Source of the DNA: Gongronella butleri
Lineage: Eukaryota > Mucoromycota > Mucoromycetes > Mucorales > Cunninghamellaceae
Assembly: GCA_025201375.1 (NCBI GenBank)
Contig: JAIWZP010000003.1
Span: 682,001 to 746,000, forward strand
Direction: 5' to 3'
DNA length: 64,000 nt
How positions within the stretch are numbered: the first letter of the stretch is position 1; every line of letters begins with the position of its first letter. Made by a program: the position numbers and the translations under genes. The notes below the pieces were generated by a model. That model ran no database searches. It was given only the letters and a program-made list of their open reading frames with translations, and was not told the origin of the DNA. Positions 31,480-42,814 of this stretch are shown here, in pieces.

Positions 31480-32744
31480 ATGCTCAAATTCTTGCCGTCG
31501 GAGCCGCTGCTCTCGTACAAACCAATGTTTCTGGGCGATGTATTGTCGGCCAAAGTGCAGAGCAATGATCCACTCACCCTGCAGACGACAAACAACACGC
31601 TTTTCCGCAAAGTCACGTAAAGTGGCAAGTTCCATGAGGACGCGCTCGTCCCATGACGTGCATAGCCGTCTCTCAAACGCAGCTTTTCTTCCTCTTTATA
31701 GGGTGAATGGCGTCATTGTTGGTGACATTTCGCCGCCGTCAGGCCCTCGTCGCATTTTGACACTAGGTGAGCCGAAAATCCAGGCATATTCATCGCTGCT
31801 CCGACTTGATTTCTCACTTTTTCTGCGCGTAGATGACGGCACAGGTTCGATGGAAGTGCACTTTTCCGAGCGTGCATGCCATCGGTTTGACATGGGGGAA
31901 ATTGAGCTTTCTGCTTCCATTACAGTCATTGCTGAGCCACGCGTTGACGCGTCTCAAAGGGTGCTGGTGTGCAAGGGGTATGTACGCCACACGATTAAAA
32001 AAAAGTCGTCGTTGACCCTCTCTCCCTCTCTCTTTTTTGGATTTTGCGGATGCTAGGTTTCAAGTGGAGACGGATTTAATGACGGAATTGAAGCATTGGA
32101 TGGATGTTGCTGCGCGGCGCAAGGACACGAGTCAGCGCGGTGCACATTACGCGTCTTCGATGGTGGATTGCAGCCGTGTGGACCGCTTGGATTCGTTTGA
32201 CGCGCCACCAATGGATCGTCAGGCGACGATGCACAGCATGTTCCAGTCGCTCTCATCTCAACCTTCCCCAATTCGCGGCTCGCTTGATTTTCTCGAGTCG
32301 CCAACATCCTCCGGCTCGCAGGCGCAGTCACAACAGCACTCAGGCGCGTCACAGGAACCTCTTTCGCAGAAGCAAAAGCAAAAACAACGGCTGCACGCCG
32401 ACAGTCCATGGCATTGGTCGCCGGACCACATGATTGCGACATCGACGCCCGTCAAGCTGAACGCGGTGTCGCCGGTCCACGCATCGGGATCGACACAATG
32501 GCCCCTACGCACGCAAAATGTGTATGCATCACCTCTGCAGCAACGCGTCCTGCCAACATCATCGACAGCGGCGTCCAAATCGACGTCCACGGCGACTGCG
32601 GCCGCTACAACCGCGTCCTCTAGCCCACAACGACCACCCAAGCGCTCGCGCGACGAGATTGACCCGGATGACGATGATTTTGGCTTTTCCGATGATGGCG
32701 CGCTAGACAATTTCGACTTTTCACAGCTCGAGCAAGGAAGCTAA
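31480..32744 (+). CDS. OB-fold nucleic-acid-binding protein, Stn1-like or RMI-like
   Basis: Exons 31480-31616, 31702-31766, 31833-31977 and 32057-32744 give 344 aa. The first 120 or so residues look like one OB fold: PMFLGDVLSAKV, TVNGVIVGDIS, RRILTLDDGTGSMEVHFSE, ELSASITVIAEPR and VLVCKGFQVETDLMTELKHW. The order 'F-x-x-DV ... V-G-x-I ... DDGTG' is that of Stn1 and RPA2-type folds, so a telomere or genome-stability role is possible, but identity is too low by eye to name it. The C-terminal two thirds are Ser/Gln-rich and disordered with a basic KRSRDE patch and an acidic DPDDDDFGF patch near the end. Start is the first ATG of the exon. Confidence 0.7.
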
Positions 32745-32865
32745 TGTATACCAGATTAAAAAAAAAATTGGGCCATTTTTTACTGCAAAATTGGGTCACA
32801 GACTCGAGTGGGCAAAACGAAAAAGAGATGAAAAGAGAAAAAAAGGGGGGTGATTGGTGATAAAC

Positions 32866-34269
32866 TCAGGTGGCAGCGTTCTGCTGTCGTTCCAGCACAG
32901 GCTGGAAATACTTGTGCTCCATGGCTTCTTTGGCGGTGGGTCTCTCTTGATGGTCGTAGCGCAGCAACTTGTCCAAAAAGTCGATGGCCTCATCCGAAAT
33001 GTAGTGACGATTGTCGTCCTTGACAAACTTGGCCCATGGTCGTCTTGGATATCTGAAAAAAAAAGAACAGGGGAAGGGAATCAGACGTGTTGCGACGCGT
33101 CGCGTTCTTTCCTTTTTTTTCATGCATACCTTCCCAAGATTTCGTGGTATTGCGAGTCTAGCTTGATGTCGTACTTGTCGAGGTAAGCAAACAGCTCATC
33201 AGTGCCGAGGACGCGAGCAATTTTGACGAGTTGATCATAGTTGTCGTGGCCATGGAAAAAGGGCTCCTTTCTAAAGATCTATTTTTGACGGATAAAAAAA
33301 AACAACCAAAAGCAAAGCATGAGTCGTTGTTTTTTTGCCCTTTATTTTTCTTTTTCTTTTACCATGCTGGCAAACATGCACCCGTAGCTCCATAGATCGA
33401 GGCTGTAATCATATTGCTGAAAGTCGACGAGTAGTTCAGGGCCCTTGAAATAGCGTGACGCGACGCGCACATTGTAATCGGTGCCAGGATGGTAAAATTC
33501 GGCCAATCCCCAATCAATCAGACGCAACTACAAGAAGCAAAAAGTCAGCACAATGCATCATTTCATCCCAGAGGGGTCGCGTCGCGTCGCCATTGCCTCG
33601 TTATTACCTGTTTCTTTTCGTGGTCAATCATGACATTGTGAGGTTTGACGTCGCGGTGCATGATGCCTTTGGAATGGCAAAAGTCGAGAGCCTTGAGCAG
33701 CTCGTACATGTAGAAACGAATGTCAAAGTCGGTGAAGCGCGGGTACAAGATCTTGAAATCAGTGTTGTTGACGTTTTCAAAGATGAGAGCGGGTGTTTTG
33801 GACTACAATCAAAAAAAAAAAAAAAGGAATTGGTATCCAATGGCTGCCATTGCCCGTCTTTTTTGATTACCATGGGGTCGCGGACAATGTCATACAGGCC
33901 GACGATGTTTGTGCCTCCCGCCAGATTCTGCAGAATCTTGATCTCGCGCTTGATTTTCTTCTTTTTGACGGGCTTTAGCACCTTGATGATGCACTTTGTG
34001 TGGTTTTCAATGTTGACACCCTCAAACACCTCCGAATATTTGCCCCGGCCGACTTTGCGGATGATTTCATATTGGCCTTGCGCCCTAGAAAACGACACAT
34101 GCGGGCGTTTGTGAGTGAGTCACGTTTATTCCCCTTTTTTTTTCTATGAAAATTACCCCCAGGAAACCTGCAGGTTGTCATAGTCCCAATAACTATTGGG
34201 CATCTTGGCATTGGCGTCGGTATAGCAGCGTGCTAGACTGCGACAAGGCGTGGCGGCGTCCATGGCCAT
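32866..34269 (-). CDS. casein kinase 2 catalytic subunit alpha
   Basis: Constitutively active acidophilic Ser/Thr kinase. Minus-strand exons 34157-34269, 33871-34084, 33608-33802, 33363-33527, 33130-33278 and 32866-33052 give 340 aa, the usual CK2-alpha length. Diagnostic features: N-terminal segment [12 protein letters not shown] that packs on the activation loop, glycine loop [12 protein letters not shown], basic [12 protein letters not shown] cluster, [15 protein letters not shown] instead of DFG ([14 protein letters not shown]), and [19 protein letters not shown]. The C-terminus ends shortly after the kinase fold (QQNAAT). Another ATG lies two codons inside; the first is used. It shares a 214 bp intergenic region with the divergent DDT-domain gene. 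Confidence 0.97.
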
Positions 34270-34483
34270 ATGTTTTGTTTTTGTGTTATTTGCGAGGGAA
34301 ACAGGAAAAAGAAAAGAGAAACAATGAAAAATAGGAGAGCCAAATTTGGTTTGCACTCTGTAATGAGCGGGGCCGCGTGACGTCGCACTTTTTTGCTCTT
34401 CCTTGCTGTCGCTTTTTTTTTCTCTCTCTTTTTTTTTTTTTTGTTGCCCCTCCCCCCTTTCTTTCTTCCCCGTTCGTTCCTTG
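34270..34483. promoter_or_regulatory. bidirectional promoter between CK2-alpha and DDT-domain genes
   Basis: 214 bp between two opposite start codons. It contains GTGACGTCGC at about 34377 (a CRE-like TGACGTCG) and a CT-rich stretch leading to the plus-strand start. Joint control is inferred from spacing. Confidence 0.5.
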
Positions 34484-37400
34484 ATGCCGTCTGCTCGCCC
34501 TGTTCGACGCGCCAAGGCCAACGTCACCTCATACAAGCCGCCGGTGTCCAAGGCTGCGTCCAAGGCCGCACCCAAGCAGCCAGCGCCTTCCAAAGAGCCG
34601 ATAATAGCGATCACAGACGCCTCGCCGCCTCGTACGTCCGTTTTGCTTGCTTTTTGCACCGCTCACGCTCCTTTTTCTTTTTCTTTTTATTAGGCGATAT
34701 TGTCAACGCGTCGTGGAGGTTCCTTTATATCTACCAATTCCTTGCCCAATTCCACAAATTCCTCAATTTGCCTGCCATCAAGCTTGACACGCTCGAATCG
34801 CTATTGGCGGCCGATCAGCCTGCAGAACAGCTCGACGACGAGAGTAGATACGACAAAAAATGGGCACGCGTCCTCGTGCCATTGCTCGCGTGTGTCAATG
34901 CCGATGATCGTGGCCATGTCACGTAAATTTCACGCCAAAATCGCTTCAAAACGGCTAATGCCTCCTTTTTTTTTTTTTTTTTTCTCCTAGCGAGGTCAAC
35001 TTTGGCAAAAAGCTGTACAGCTTTTTTTTCAACCATTCGCTCGACACGATTGTTCAGGGCGTGCTGACAAAGACGGCAGACGCTGAGGTCATTGATATGA
35101 ACACGCTCACCGTCATTGAGAGACTGTACGTCTTGCAAGATCTCGTCGATCATATCTTTGAGACTGGCCATGGGCTTGTGTGGCGCAACGAAATTCAACC
35201 CGAGGACATGGTAATCCAAAAAAAAAAAGAAAGAAAACGACGCGTTTTGCTCATTTTTTTTTAATTTAGCGCTGCTACCCTTTGGGAAAAGACACGGACG
35301 GATGGACGTATTGGCTGATTAGCGACATCAGACTCTACCGCGAGATCCCAGGCGCTGCCAAAAAGTCGGACGACGATTACACCTTTGAATTGGTAAGAAA
35401 TCGCCCCGTTTTTTTTTTTTTTTTTCTTTTCTTTTTTTGAAATGGCATTGGTCTGATCTGTTGTTCTAGGTGGCCAAGGACACTAATCAATGGCAAGAGT
35501 ACATGAAAAAGTGGTCCGTCAAGAGCAAGCGGCCCGCCGAGCGCCATTTGGCCGAGCAATTGCAGGAAATTGGCGCCATTGTCGTGGAAAAACTCGAGCA
35601 ACGCCGTCTGTGGAAGCTCAAGGAAGAAGCCAAGCTTGAGCGCCAACGGCAGTACGAATTGATTCCAAAAAAGCGCAGCCGGCGCATTGAAACCAAGGTA
35701 ACACGAGATACAAGGCGGCGAAAAATGAGGGGGGTCAAACTCATTTTTCTTGGGTTTTTAGGTCGAAGAAGACGAGCGTCTGCGCGAAAAAGAGGAGCAA
35801 GTGCAAACAGAGGTTGATTTGGAGCTTTTGCGATTGGAGCAAGAGCGCATTGAGCGCGATGCGCAAGTGGCCGAGGACACCAAAGCCATGAGCATCGAGG
35901 TACAAAGCGTATAAAGAGCTTTGCCCTCGACCCTTTGTTTAACCTTTTTCCTCACGTTTTTGCAGGAAGCCAAGCTGCGCGATTACGTGCACCAACTTGT
36001 GCAAGCCAAGACACAGGAGCACATTGCAGCGCTCCAGCCCAACGATGCGCAGGGCAATGCGCATTGGCAACAGGTGCGTGCGCGTATGAAAAAGACCGCC
36101 ACCTACGAAGAGATTGTGGACAAATTAAAGGATTGGACGTTATTTGTCCAACCTGAGCAACAAGTCTACTGCAGCCCTGATGAGCCTATCACTTATGTCG
36201 ATCCAAACGCGCCGTTGCCCGTCATCCCCACCCAATCCGAGCAAATCAAGCCCGAAAACGAAGATCACACCAGTGACGTCGACATTGACGACGACAATGC
36301 CAACGCCGCGGCGCCTGTACAGCCGCAGCCGCAGCCAACCACTGAAAATAGCAACCCGGAGCCCAGCATTGAGAAATCTGAGCCTGTCAAGGCAGAGTCC
36401 ACTTCTGAGACCGCCACGACCGCTGAGACCGCCGCCCCTGAACTCAAAAGCCAGCCATCTCAGCCGGAGACGTCATCAACAGCTCATCCTGAGCCCAATT
36501 TGGCCCCATTGCCTTCAATTGACGCGTCTTTGCCCGAAAAGCCTGTCGAGATCGAGTCTGCTTCTGCGTCTAGCCAGCAACCCTCTGAAATGAACACGTC
36601 TGAGCCTTTGTCGCAACCAGAACCGACGTCTTCTCCATTGGCTTCCACAGAAACGGTCGTCAACGCACCAATTCATCAAACGAGTGCGCCCGGTCCTGAT
36701 TCCAGCATGCCCGCTTCCGAGTCCATCTTGCCTATTCCTCAAACTAGCGCGTCCGAACGTCAATCACCACCTGCGAACACGTCGACGCAAGAAACAGCAT
36801 CCACAGCGGCGCCAATTGCTCAAACACCTTTGGAACCTTCTCTTGTCGCGCCTGTGGTTGAAAAAGACGCATCGCCAAAGTCATTGACACCTCCAGTCGC
36901 GCCATCCGATGCTGTCCAAAGCAGCGCGTCTTCGTTGCAGCTGGAAAATACATCTACACAGCCATTGACCTCACAGCCGCTACAAACGACACAAACCCCT
37001 CCTGTTGCTGCACCCACGCAACCAACGGAGGAATTGTCCGCTGCTTCGTCGCTTCCTTCGGCGCCTGCGCCACCTCCAATGATCTCGTCGTCAGCCCCTG
37101 TTGCGCCATCCCTTGCGCAATCACCTGCTGCGGCTCAACCCATCCCTGCAATTGCCTCCTCCAATGCCCCGCCGGCCATGCCGTCGTCATGGCAACTGCC
37201 ACATCCCGGCGCGCCCCATTTGCATGAACCCTACACACCCATCCACGGCATGCATGCACTTCCTCCTCCAAATATGCACATTGCACCCGGCTCTCATCCT
37301 CAGCAACCACCCTTCCACGGCCACCCCAATGCGCCTCATTTCTCTTCGTTCCAAGCCTCGCCTGCATACCACGGCGCTCACGCCCCCACCATGGCCCACG

Positions 37401-38262
37401 ACCAACCATATTACGCGCCGCATATGATCCCTGCCATGCCTGACTTCCGTGCCATGCACGTCCGGCCCATGGATGGCCAACCGCCCGCTGTTCCCATGCC
37501 ACCGTCGTCCGTGCCAGCCTGGAACATCAATGCTCCGGCTTCCGCGCCCATGGCTCCACCTTCTGGCACCGATGCAGGCACAAAACCGGCCAAAATCAAG
37601 AAACCCAAGGAACCCAAGGCACCCAAGGAACCCAAGGACCCCAATGCTCCGCCCAAGCGCATCGGCCGCCCCAAGAAACCAAAGGAGCCAAAGGCGCCCA
37701 AGGAACCAAAGACAAAGACGCCCAAACCAAAGGCCATGGCCAAACCCAAGAAGCCAAAGGTGCCAAAGGTTTACAAGCGCGACCTTCAGATTCCCTTTAG
37801 CCACCTCATTCCTTTCATCGGCCCTGGATCTCTCGCAGGTAGAGCGAAAACAAACAAAAAAAAAAAAAAAAAAAAAGGGGGGGATGAAAAAAAAAAAAAC
37901 GGAAAACTGGAAAAAAAAGACAAAAACGCGACGGCTGATCCTTTTTTTTAAAAAAAGATTTGTCGGACCCCATGCTGCGCTTCATTTTGTACGTGTGCGT
38001 GACGCATCTGCGGCACTGCGATATCATCGCGGACATTGAGCGCAAGTCTGTGCAGCGACGCAAGCGCAAGGTTTTGCCGCCATTGCCGCTCTTTTACACG
38101 ATCCAGCGCGATTTGCTGCTGGATAGATACAAGACCAGCGGCGGCTTCCAAAAGTGGCTCGATGACATGGACGAGGTGTTCACCAAGAGCAAGACAGAGG
38201 TTGCATGGCAAGAAGCAATGCGCTACGCCTACAACTTATTCTTTGCCATCTTCATCCGCTAA
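34484..38262 (+). CDS. DDT/WHIM-type chromatin-remodelling cofactor with AT-hook-like basic tail
   Basis: Eight exons: 34484-34631, 34694-34922, 34991-35210, 35270-35392, 35470-35697, 35762-35899, 35966-37838 and 37958-38262, giving 1087 aa. Residues about 55-220 match a DDT-type helical domain followed by the conserved block CYPLGKDTDGWTYWLISD, seen in ISWI-partner proteins such as RSF1 and CECR2. A charged coiled coil spans about 245-400. A long Pro/Ser/Thr/Gln/Glu-rich disordered stretch follows, then a His/Pro/Met region, then Lys-Pro repeats (KKPKEPKAPKEPK type) containing RIGRPKKPK, an AT-hook-like core. The last exon encodes a helical domain (DPMLRFILYVCVTHLRHCD...) that I do not recognise. 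No PHD or bromodomain is visible. Likely nuclear. Confidence 0.8.
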
Positions 38263-40105
38263 AATAATTAGATTTTTTTTGTTTCTTCTCGTTCAAAGTA
38301 AACTCGGTTTGAATTTGCCCTTAGTTGTAAAGGAAAGAAAAAAAGACTCTCAAATGTATGCTTATGGGCTCGGAAAATCTTGGGGTTTGATTTTTTTTTC
38401 TTTTTTGTTACCATTTCTTCCCCAATCCTGGCTATCAAACTGAGTTTCTAACTTGGCAGCGTTGTGTTCAATGTCCAAGAGGAACAACTTGGTTCAAGTT
38501 TGACCGGGATCGCAGCATGAACAATTTCTGATTGTTTATTGACATTTTGGCATTTTGAGTGCTTGCCACCCAGTGCTTTAAATATGATGCATGCAACGTA
38601 CGGAAAGTATTTTTGGCTTCTGTGTGTCTCATGCTGTCAAGTTTGGACGGCATTAGATTAGCAAGTTGTCGAGCAAACGGCAATTAATGTTTTTTCTTGA
38701 TTTCTTGTCGATTTTCGATGAATCTGCGACCTGCACAGGCGTGAGCTATTTGAACCGATTATTCCGAGCTTTCCCCTTCAAATGAGCCCACTCACGTGGC
38801 GCTGTGACCGCTAGATCGCGCGCAATCACGACGTATCAAAATGACGAATTTTCCAAGGGGTGCAGTCATGGATTTGAAAATTGGAAAATTCAAGTCGCCA
38901 GACCTCCATGCCATTCAATGACATGGTGAACGACACCAATTAACCAATGGCTATGCAATAAAAAACCGGAGTCCATTGACTGGTTTTCGTGTAAAACGCA
39001 TCTTACGTCCAATTTTCACCACAAGGTCAAATCAACGAAAATTGGTCATCGGTCCGCGAAACACACACCACCAGAACGCGCCTGGCTCGTTGCGTACGTG
39101 AACATGAGTGATCACTGCAAAACGCCATTTTTGGGCCTACTTGACACGGTTTCAAAACCATAGGGAATTTTCAGCGCGTGATAAAGCGCGTCAAGCATCG
39201 CGTGACACGCGCCTGTTCCTATTCAAATTCGTGCACCCAGAGTGTCTCTAGCTAATGGACGCGTCGGAGCGGCATCTTCACGCGTTAGTTGCTGAGAAAT
39301 TCGCGCCCAAAGTTTTAACTAACATCGGCCATTGCTCGTCATCCAGCAGATGGATCTCAGTCGTTTTGGACGTTTTCCGTGGTTTCTCAATGTCGCGTCT
39401 CTGTGTAAGTTTGGCGTCATTCCGAGGATCTAAAATTTCGATTTTGGTTTCGTGTGCTTGCCACAACAAAAACTCGATTTTCGTATTGCGCGCCTCCACG
39501 ACTATAAACAGCCGCGTAAAGCACCCTAGTCCAGTTTTGCAGGCCGCTTTTGCACGTTGCGACGTGTTTCTTGCAGAATCTCCTAGTTTTGAATTTTTTA
39601 CACGCTGTTTTAACTAAAAATCCATGTTTACGGCGCCATTAGGGTGTGGTCTGCGAAAGATCACCAAACGAAATACCAAGACCAATGCTGAGGAGAGTGG
39701 AAAATAAGGGGCATCATGGGTCCCAGACTTTTGGGTCTGTGCAAGCGTCCCATTGGCCGGGTCAGCTGCAATGGCGTCATTTTTTTGGCGGGAAGCTGAG
39801 CCACGTCTTGTTTGACCGCCATGTCTTGTTTTTCTTTGGCCAGAACAGCGACAAAGACATGCACCAGCAATGGCCAAGAGGAGGGGGACACCAAGAGTAG
39901 GGTGTACAAGGATCACATTGCCCTGAGATCGCGTGCAGCGGAAAATGCAACGGACAATCGCGTGCCTGGCGCCGGGGCCTATTGTCCAAAAATGGGGCCA
40001 TTCCCATTGGCTGGGCCGTGAGAATTGCGGGGGCGATCAAAAAGAAAAAAAAATAGTACGGTTCCTATTTCTCATTTTTTTTCTCTCTATTTTCGCTTTT
40101 TCACG
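38263..40105. other. intergenic, no gene supported
   Basis: 1.8 kb without a convincing coding frame. Segments at 38900-39240 and 39650-40020 are less AT-rich but their frames lack splice support or domains. A CT-rich leader starts near 40060. Confidence 0.45.
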
Positions 40106-42616
40106 ATGGCTCAACGGCAAGATCTGGTGCCGGACGATATGATCTACGACAATGCGGCGGTGACGCACCAGTTGAATGCGGATCGCCAGGTCATGATGGC
40201 TCCAGGTAGGCCCAACTGATAAGAACGAGGTGTATTTTACCCCCCTTTTGCCCCTCTTTTGCTCACGCTTGTCGCTTTTGCTCTGCCTAGATATCTCGCG
40301 TGTCCTTATTATCTACACGGGTGGCACCATTGGCATGAAGCACACCACGGAGCATGGCTATATTCCTGTATGTCGAGCTGACAGAGACGCAAATTTGGCA
40401 TAATGCCCTTGCTCATGCCCTCTTTTTTTAAAAAAAAATTTTTTGATCTAGTATCCCAATTACCTTGCCAAGTCGCTCTCCAAGGTTCAGCGATTCCACG
40501 ACCCGCGCCAGGCGTGTGGCGAGACAACCATGTCGCGCACGTCGTCGGTGAATGGGCGGGACAATGGCAACAGCGAAAAGTTGCCTCGCTCGTCGTCGCC
40601 GACGCCCGACCCGGAATTGTGCAGTCTTACCAACACCGTCCGCATTGTCAACGATGACGGCACGACCGTCAACCAGCTACCAAGTCTCATCACCCCCATC
40701 AGCTTGTATGGCAAGCGCATCAGGTAAAATTAAAATAAAAGAAAAAAGTGTCAATTGGCGGCATGGGCTTACCCCTTCTTGTATTAGATACTCGATCCTC
40801 GAATACGACCCCTTGCTAGACTCGTGCAACATGACGATGCAAGGTAAGAAAAAAAAAAATAGGCAAAGCCTAAACCCGCGGCCAATTCCTTTTTTTTTCT
40901 GTCACATTTTGCAGATTGGGTGCGTATTGCCAAGGACATTGAGGCCAATTACGAGTATTTTGACGCGTTCATTGTTTTGCACGGCACGGACACAATGGCG
41001 TACACGGCGAGCGCATTGAGCTTCATGCTGGAAGAGCTTGGGTAAGACCAAAAAAAAAAAAAAAAATTCGAAAAATTCAGAAAGTTTGACCCCTTTTTCC
41101 TGCATTTATTAGCAAGACGGTGATTATCACCGGGTCGCAAGTGCCATTGACGGAAGTGCGCAACGATGCGGTGGACAATTTGCTCGGTGCATTGACGATT
41201 GCCGGCCATTTTGTGATTCCCGAGGTCAGCCTGTACTTTGGCAAGAAGCTGTACCGCGGCAATCGCACCAGCAAGATCAGCGCCGTGGACTTTGAAGCGT
41301 TTGACTCGCCTAACTTGCCGTCGCTGGTGGATGTTGGTATTGACATTGATGTGCGATGGCCGCTGGTGCTGCGGCCGACAGAAATCACGCGTTTCCGGGC
41401 ACGTACCGACATGAATCCGAATGTGGCGACGCTGCGTTTGTTCCCTGGCATCAGCGCGACGACGGTGAGGATGATGCTTGCGTCTCCGACACAGGGTGTT
41501 GTGCTGGAGACGTACGGTGCCGGCAATGCTCCTGCTCGGCCGGATTTGCTTGCAGAATTGGAGGCTGCATGCAATCGAGGGGTCGTGATTGTCAATTGCA
41601 CGCAATGCCGCAAGGGCCTTGTGACGGATGTTTATGCGACGGGTCGTCAGCTTGCCAAAGTGGGTGTTGTGGCCGGTGCAGATATGACGCCTGAATGTGC
41701 ACTGACGAAATTGTCGTATTTGCTTGGTGCCCATGGGTCTCGACCTGATTTGGTGCGCCAATTGATGACCAAGAACCTGCGCGGCGAATTGACCGTGCGG
41801 CACACGCATACCAAGTTCAGCGACGACCGGAATCGCACGCACGTGCTTGTGGAGTTGTTGATGGCGTGCATTGCTCAAGGCAAGGGCGCGGCACAGCACG
41901 CACTGCGTGATTGGACTCTCTCCAACAGCGACCAGCAACTCGCCGAGCGTGCACTTGCTCCGCTGTTGCTGTGCTCGGCGGCAGGCGCCAATGACATGGA
42001 TAACATGGCCACGCTCGTCGAAAACATTGCCGAGGATTTGAACGTGAATTGCGTCGATTACGATGGCCGCGTCCCTCTGCACGTTGCCAGCCGCGAGGGT
42101 CACGCCGAGGCCGTCACCTTCTTGCTCACGCATGGTGCAAGCGTCCATATCCGTGACAAATCGGGCCATACGCCCCTGTACGAGGCATTGACCCACCGCC
42201 GCACAGAAGTGGCCAAGCTGCTCGTCCAAGCTGGCGCACACCTTGCAGAATCCGAAACCGATGATTTCGGCTATCAATGGCTCAAAGCCGTCCAGGCCGC
42301 AGACATCAAATTCATCAAACTCGCTCTCGAATGCGGCTGGCGCGTCAATTGGGCTGAGTCTCTTGAACAACGCCGCGCCATTGACATTGCCGTCCTTGAC
42401 GAGCGCCTGGCCGTCGTCAAGGTCCTTCTCGGCGAACCAGACATTGACCTCACCCTCAAGGACAGATGGGGCGTCACCGTCCTTGAAAAGGTCAACAAGC
42501 TACTGCTGCGCGACAACCAAGACACCGATGCCCCCGCCTCGCCGCGCAAGCCCTTTTTGAAGGACATTCAACTCCTCATCCAGCATCGCCTTGCAAAGCA
42601 ACAATCTCCCATTTAG
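40106..42616 (+). CDS. type I L-asparaginase with C-terminal ankyrin repeats (ASPG/60 kDa lysophospholipase type)
   Basis: Hydrolyses L-asparagine; animal relatives with the same layout also have lysophospholipase activity. Exons 40106-40205, 40291-40367, 40452-40723, 40788-40843, 40915-41041 and 41113-42616 give 711 aa. Catalytic motifs: first threonine in IYTGGTIGMK, second triad in VLHGTDTMAYTASALSF, and KTVIITGSQVPLTEVRND. The first enzyme lobe carries an unusual Ser-rich insert of about 45 residues (from MSRTSSVNGRDNGN). The second lobe has VVIVNCTQCRKG. Ankyrin repeats start near residue 520: YDGRVPLHVASREGHAEAV, then KSGHTPLYEALTHRRTEV. No signal peptide, so cytosolic. Confidence 0.93.
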
Positions 42617-42814
42617 ACTGCATTACCCTATTTTTCATCACTATTATATTAAATTATCATATTGAAATGCCTTGTTGGCATGGAATCAGCCAGTCTGCGC
42701 GCCTCGCATTATGTCGAAATCTACACGCAATTTGATCAGCTCACGCGAACAAGTTTTGTTTTGATAATGTATGATTCGTGTTAAAAAGGACAAATCCAAT
42801 GTTATTGCGGCACC
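42617..42814. other. shared 3' flank of convergent asparaginase and Ysc84-like genes
   Basis: 198 bp AT-rich spacer between opposite stop codons. Confidence 0.5.

Noticed and set aside
39255..40021. Short frames in the gap before the asparaginase gene
   Set aside because: No recognisable domain, no consistent splice sites and no repeat relation to other genes.
40949..42370. Long minus-strand frame (473 codons) opposite the asparaginase gene
   Set aside because: It is a shadow of the GC-skewed codons of a well-supported enzyme; it has no domain and runs through an intron T-run.
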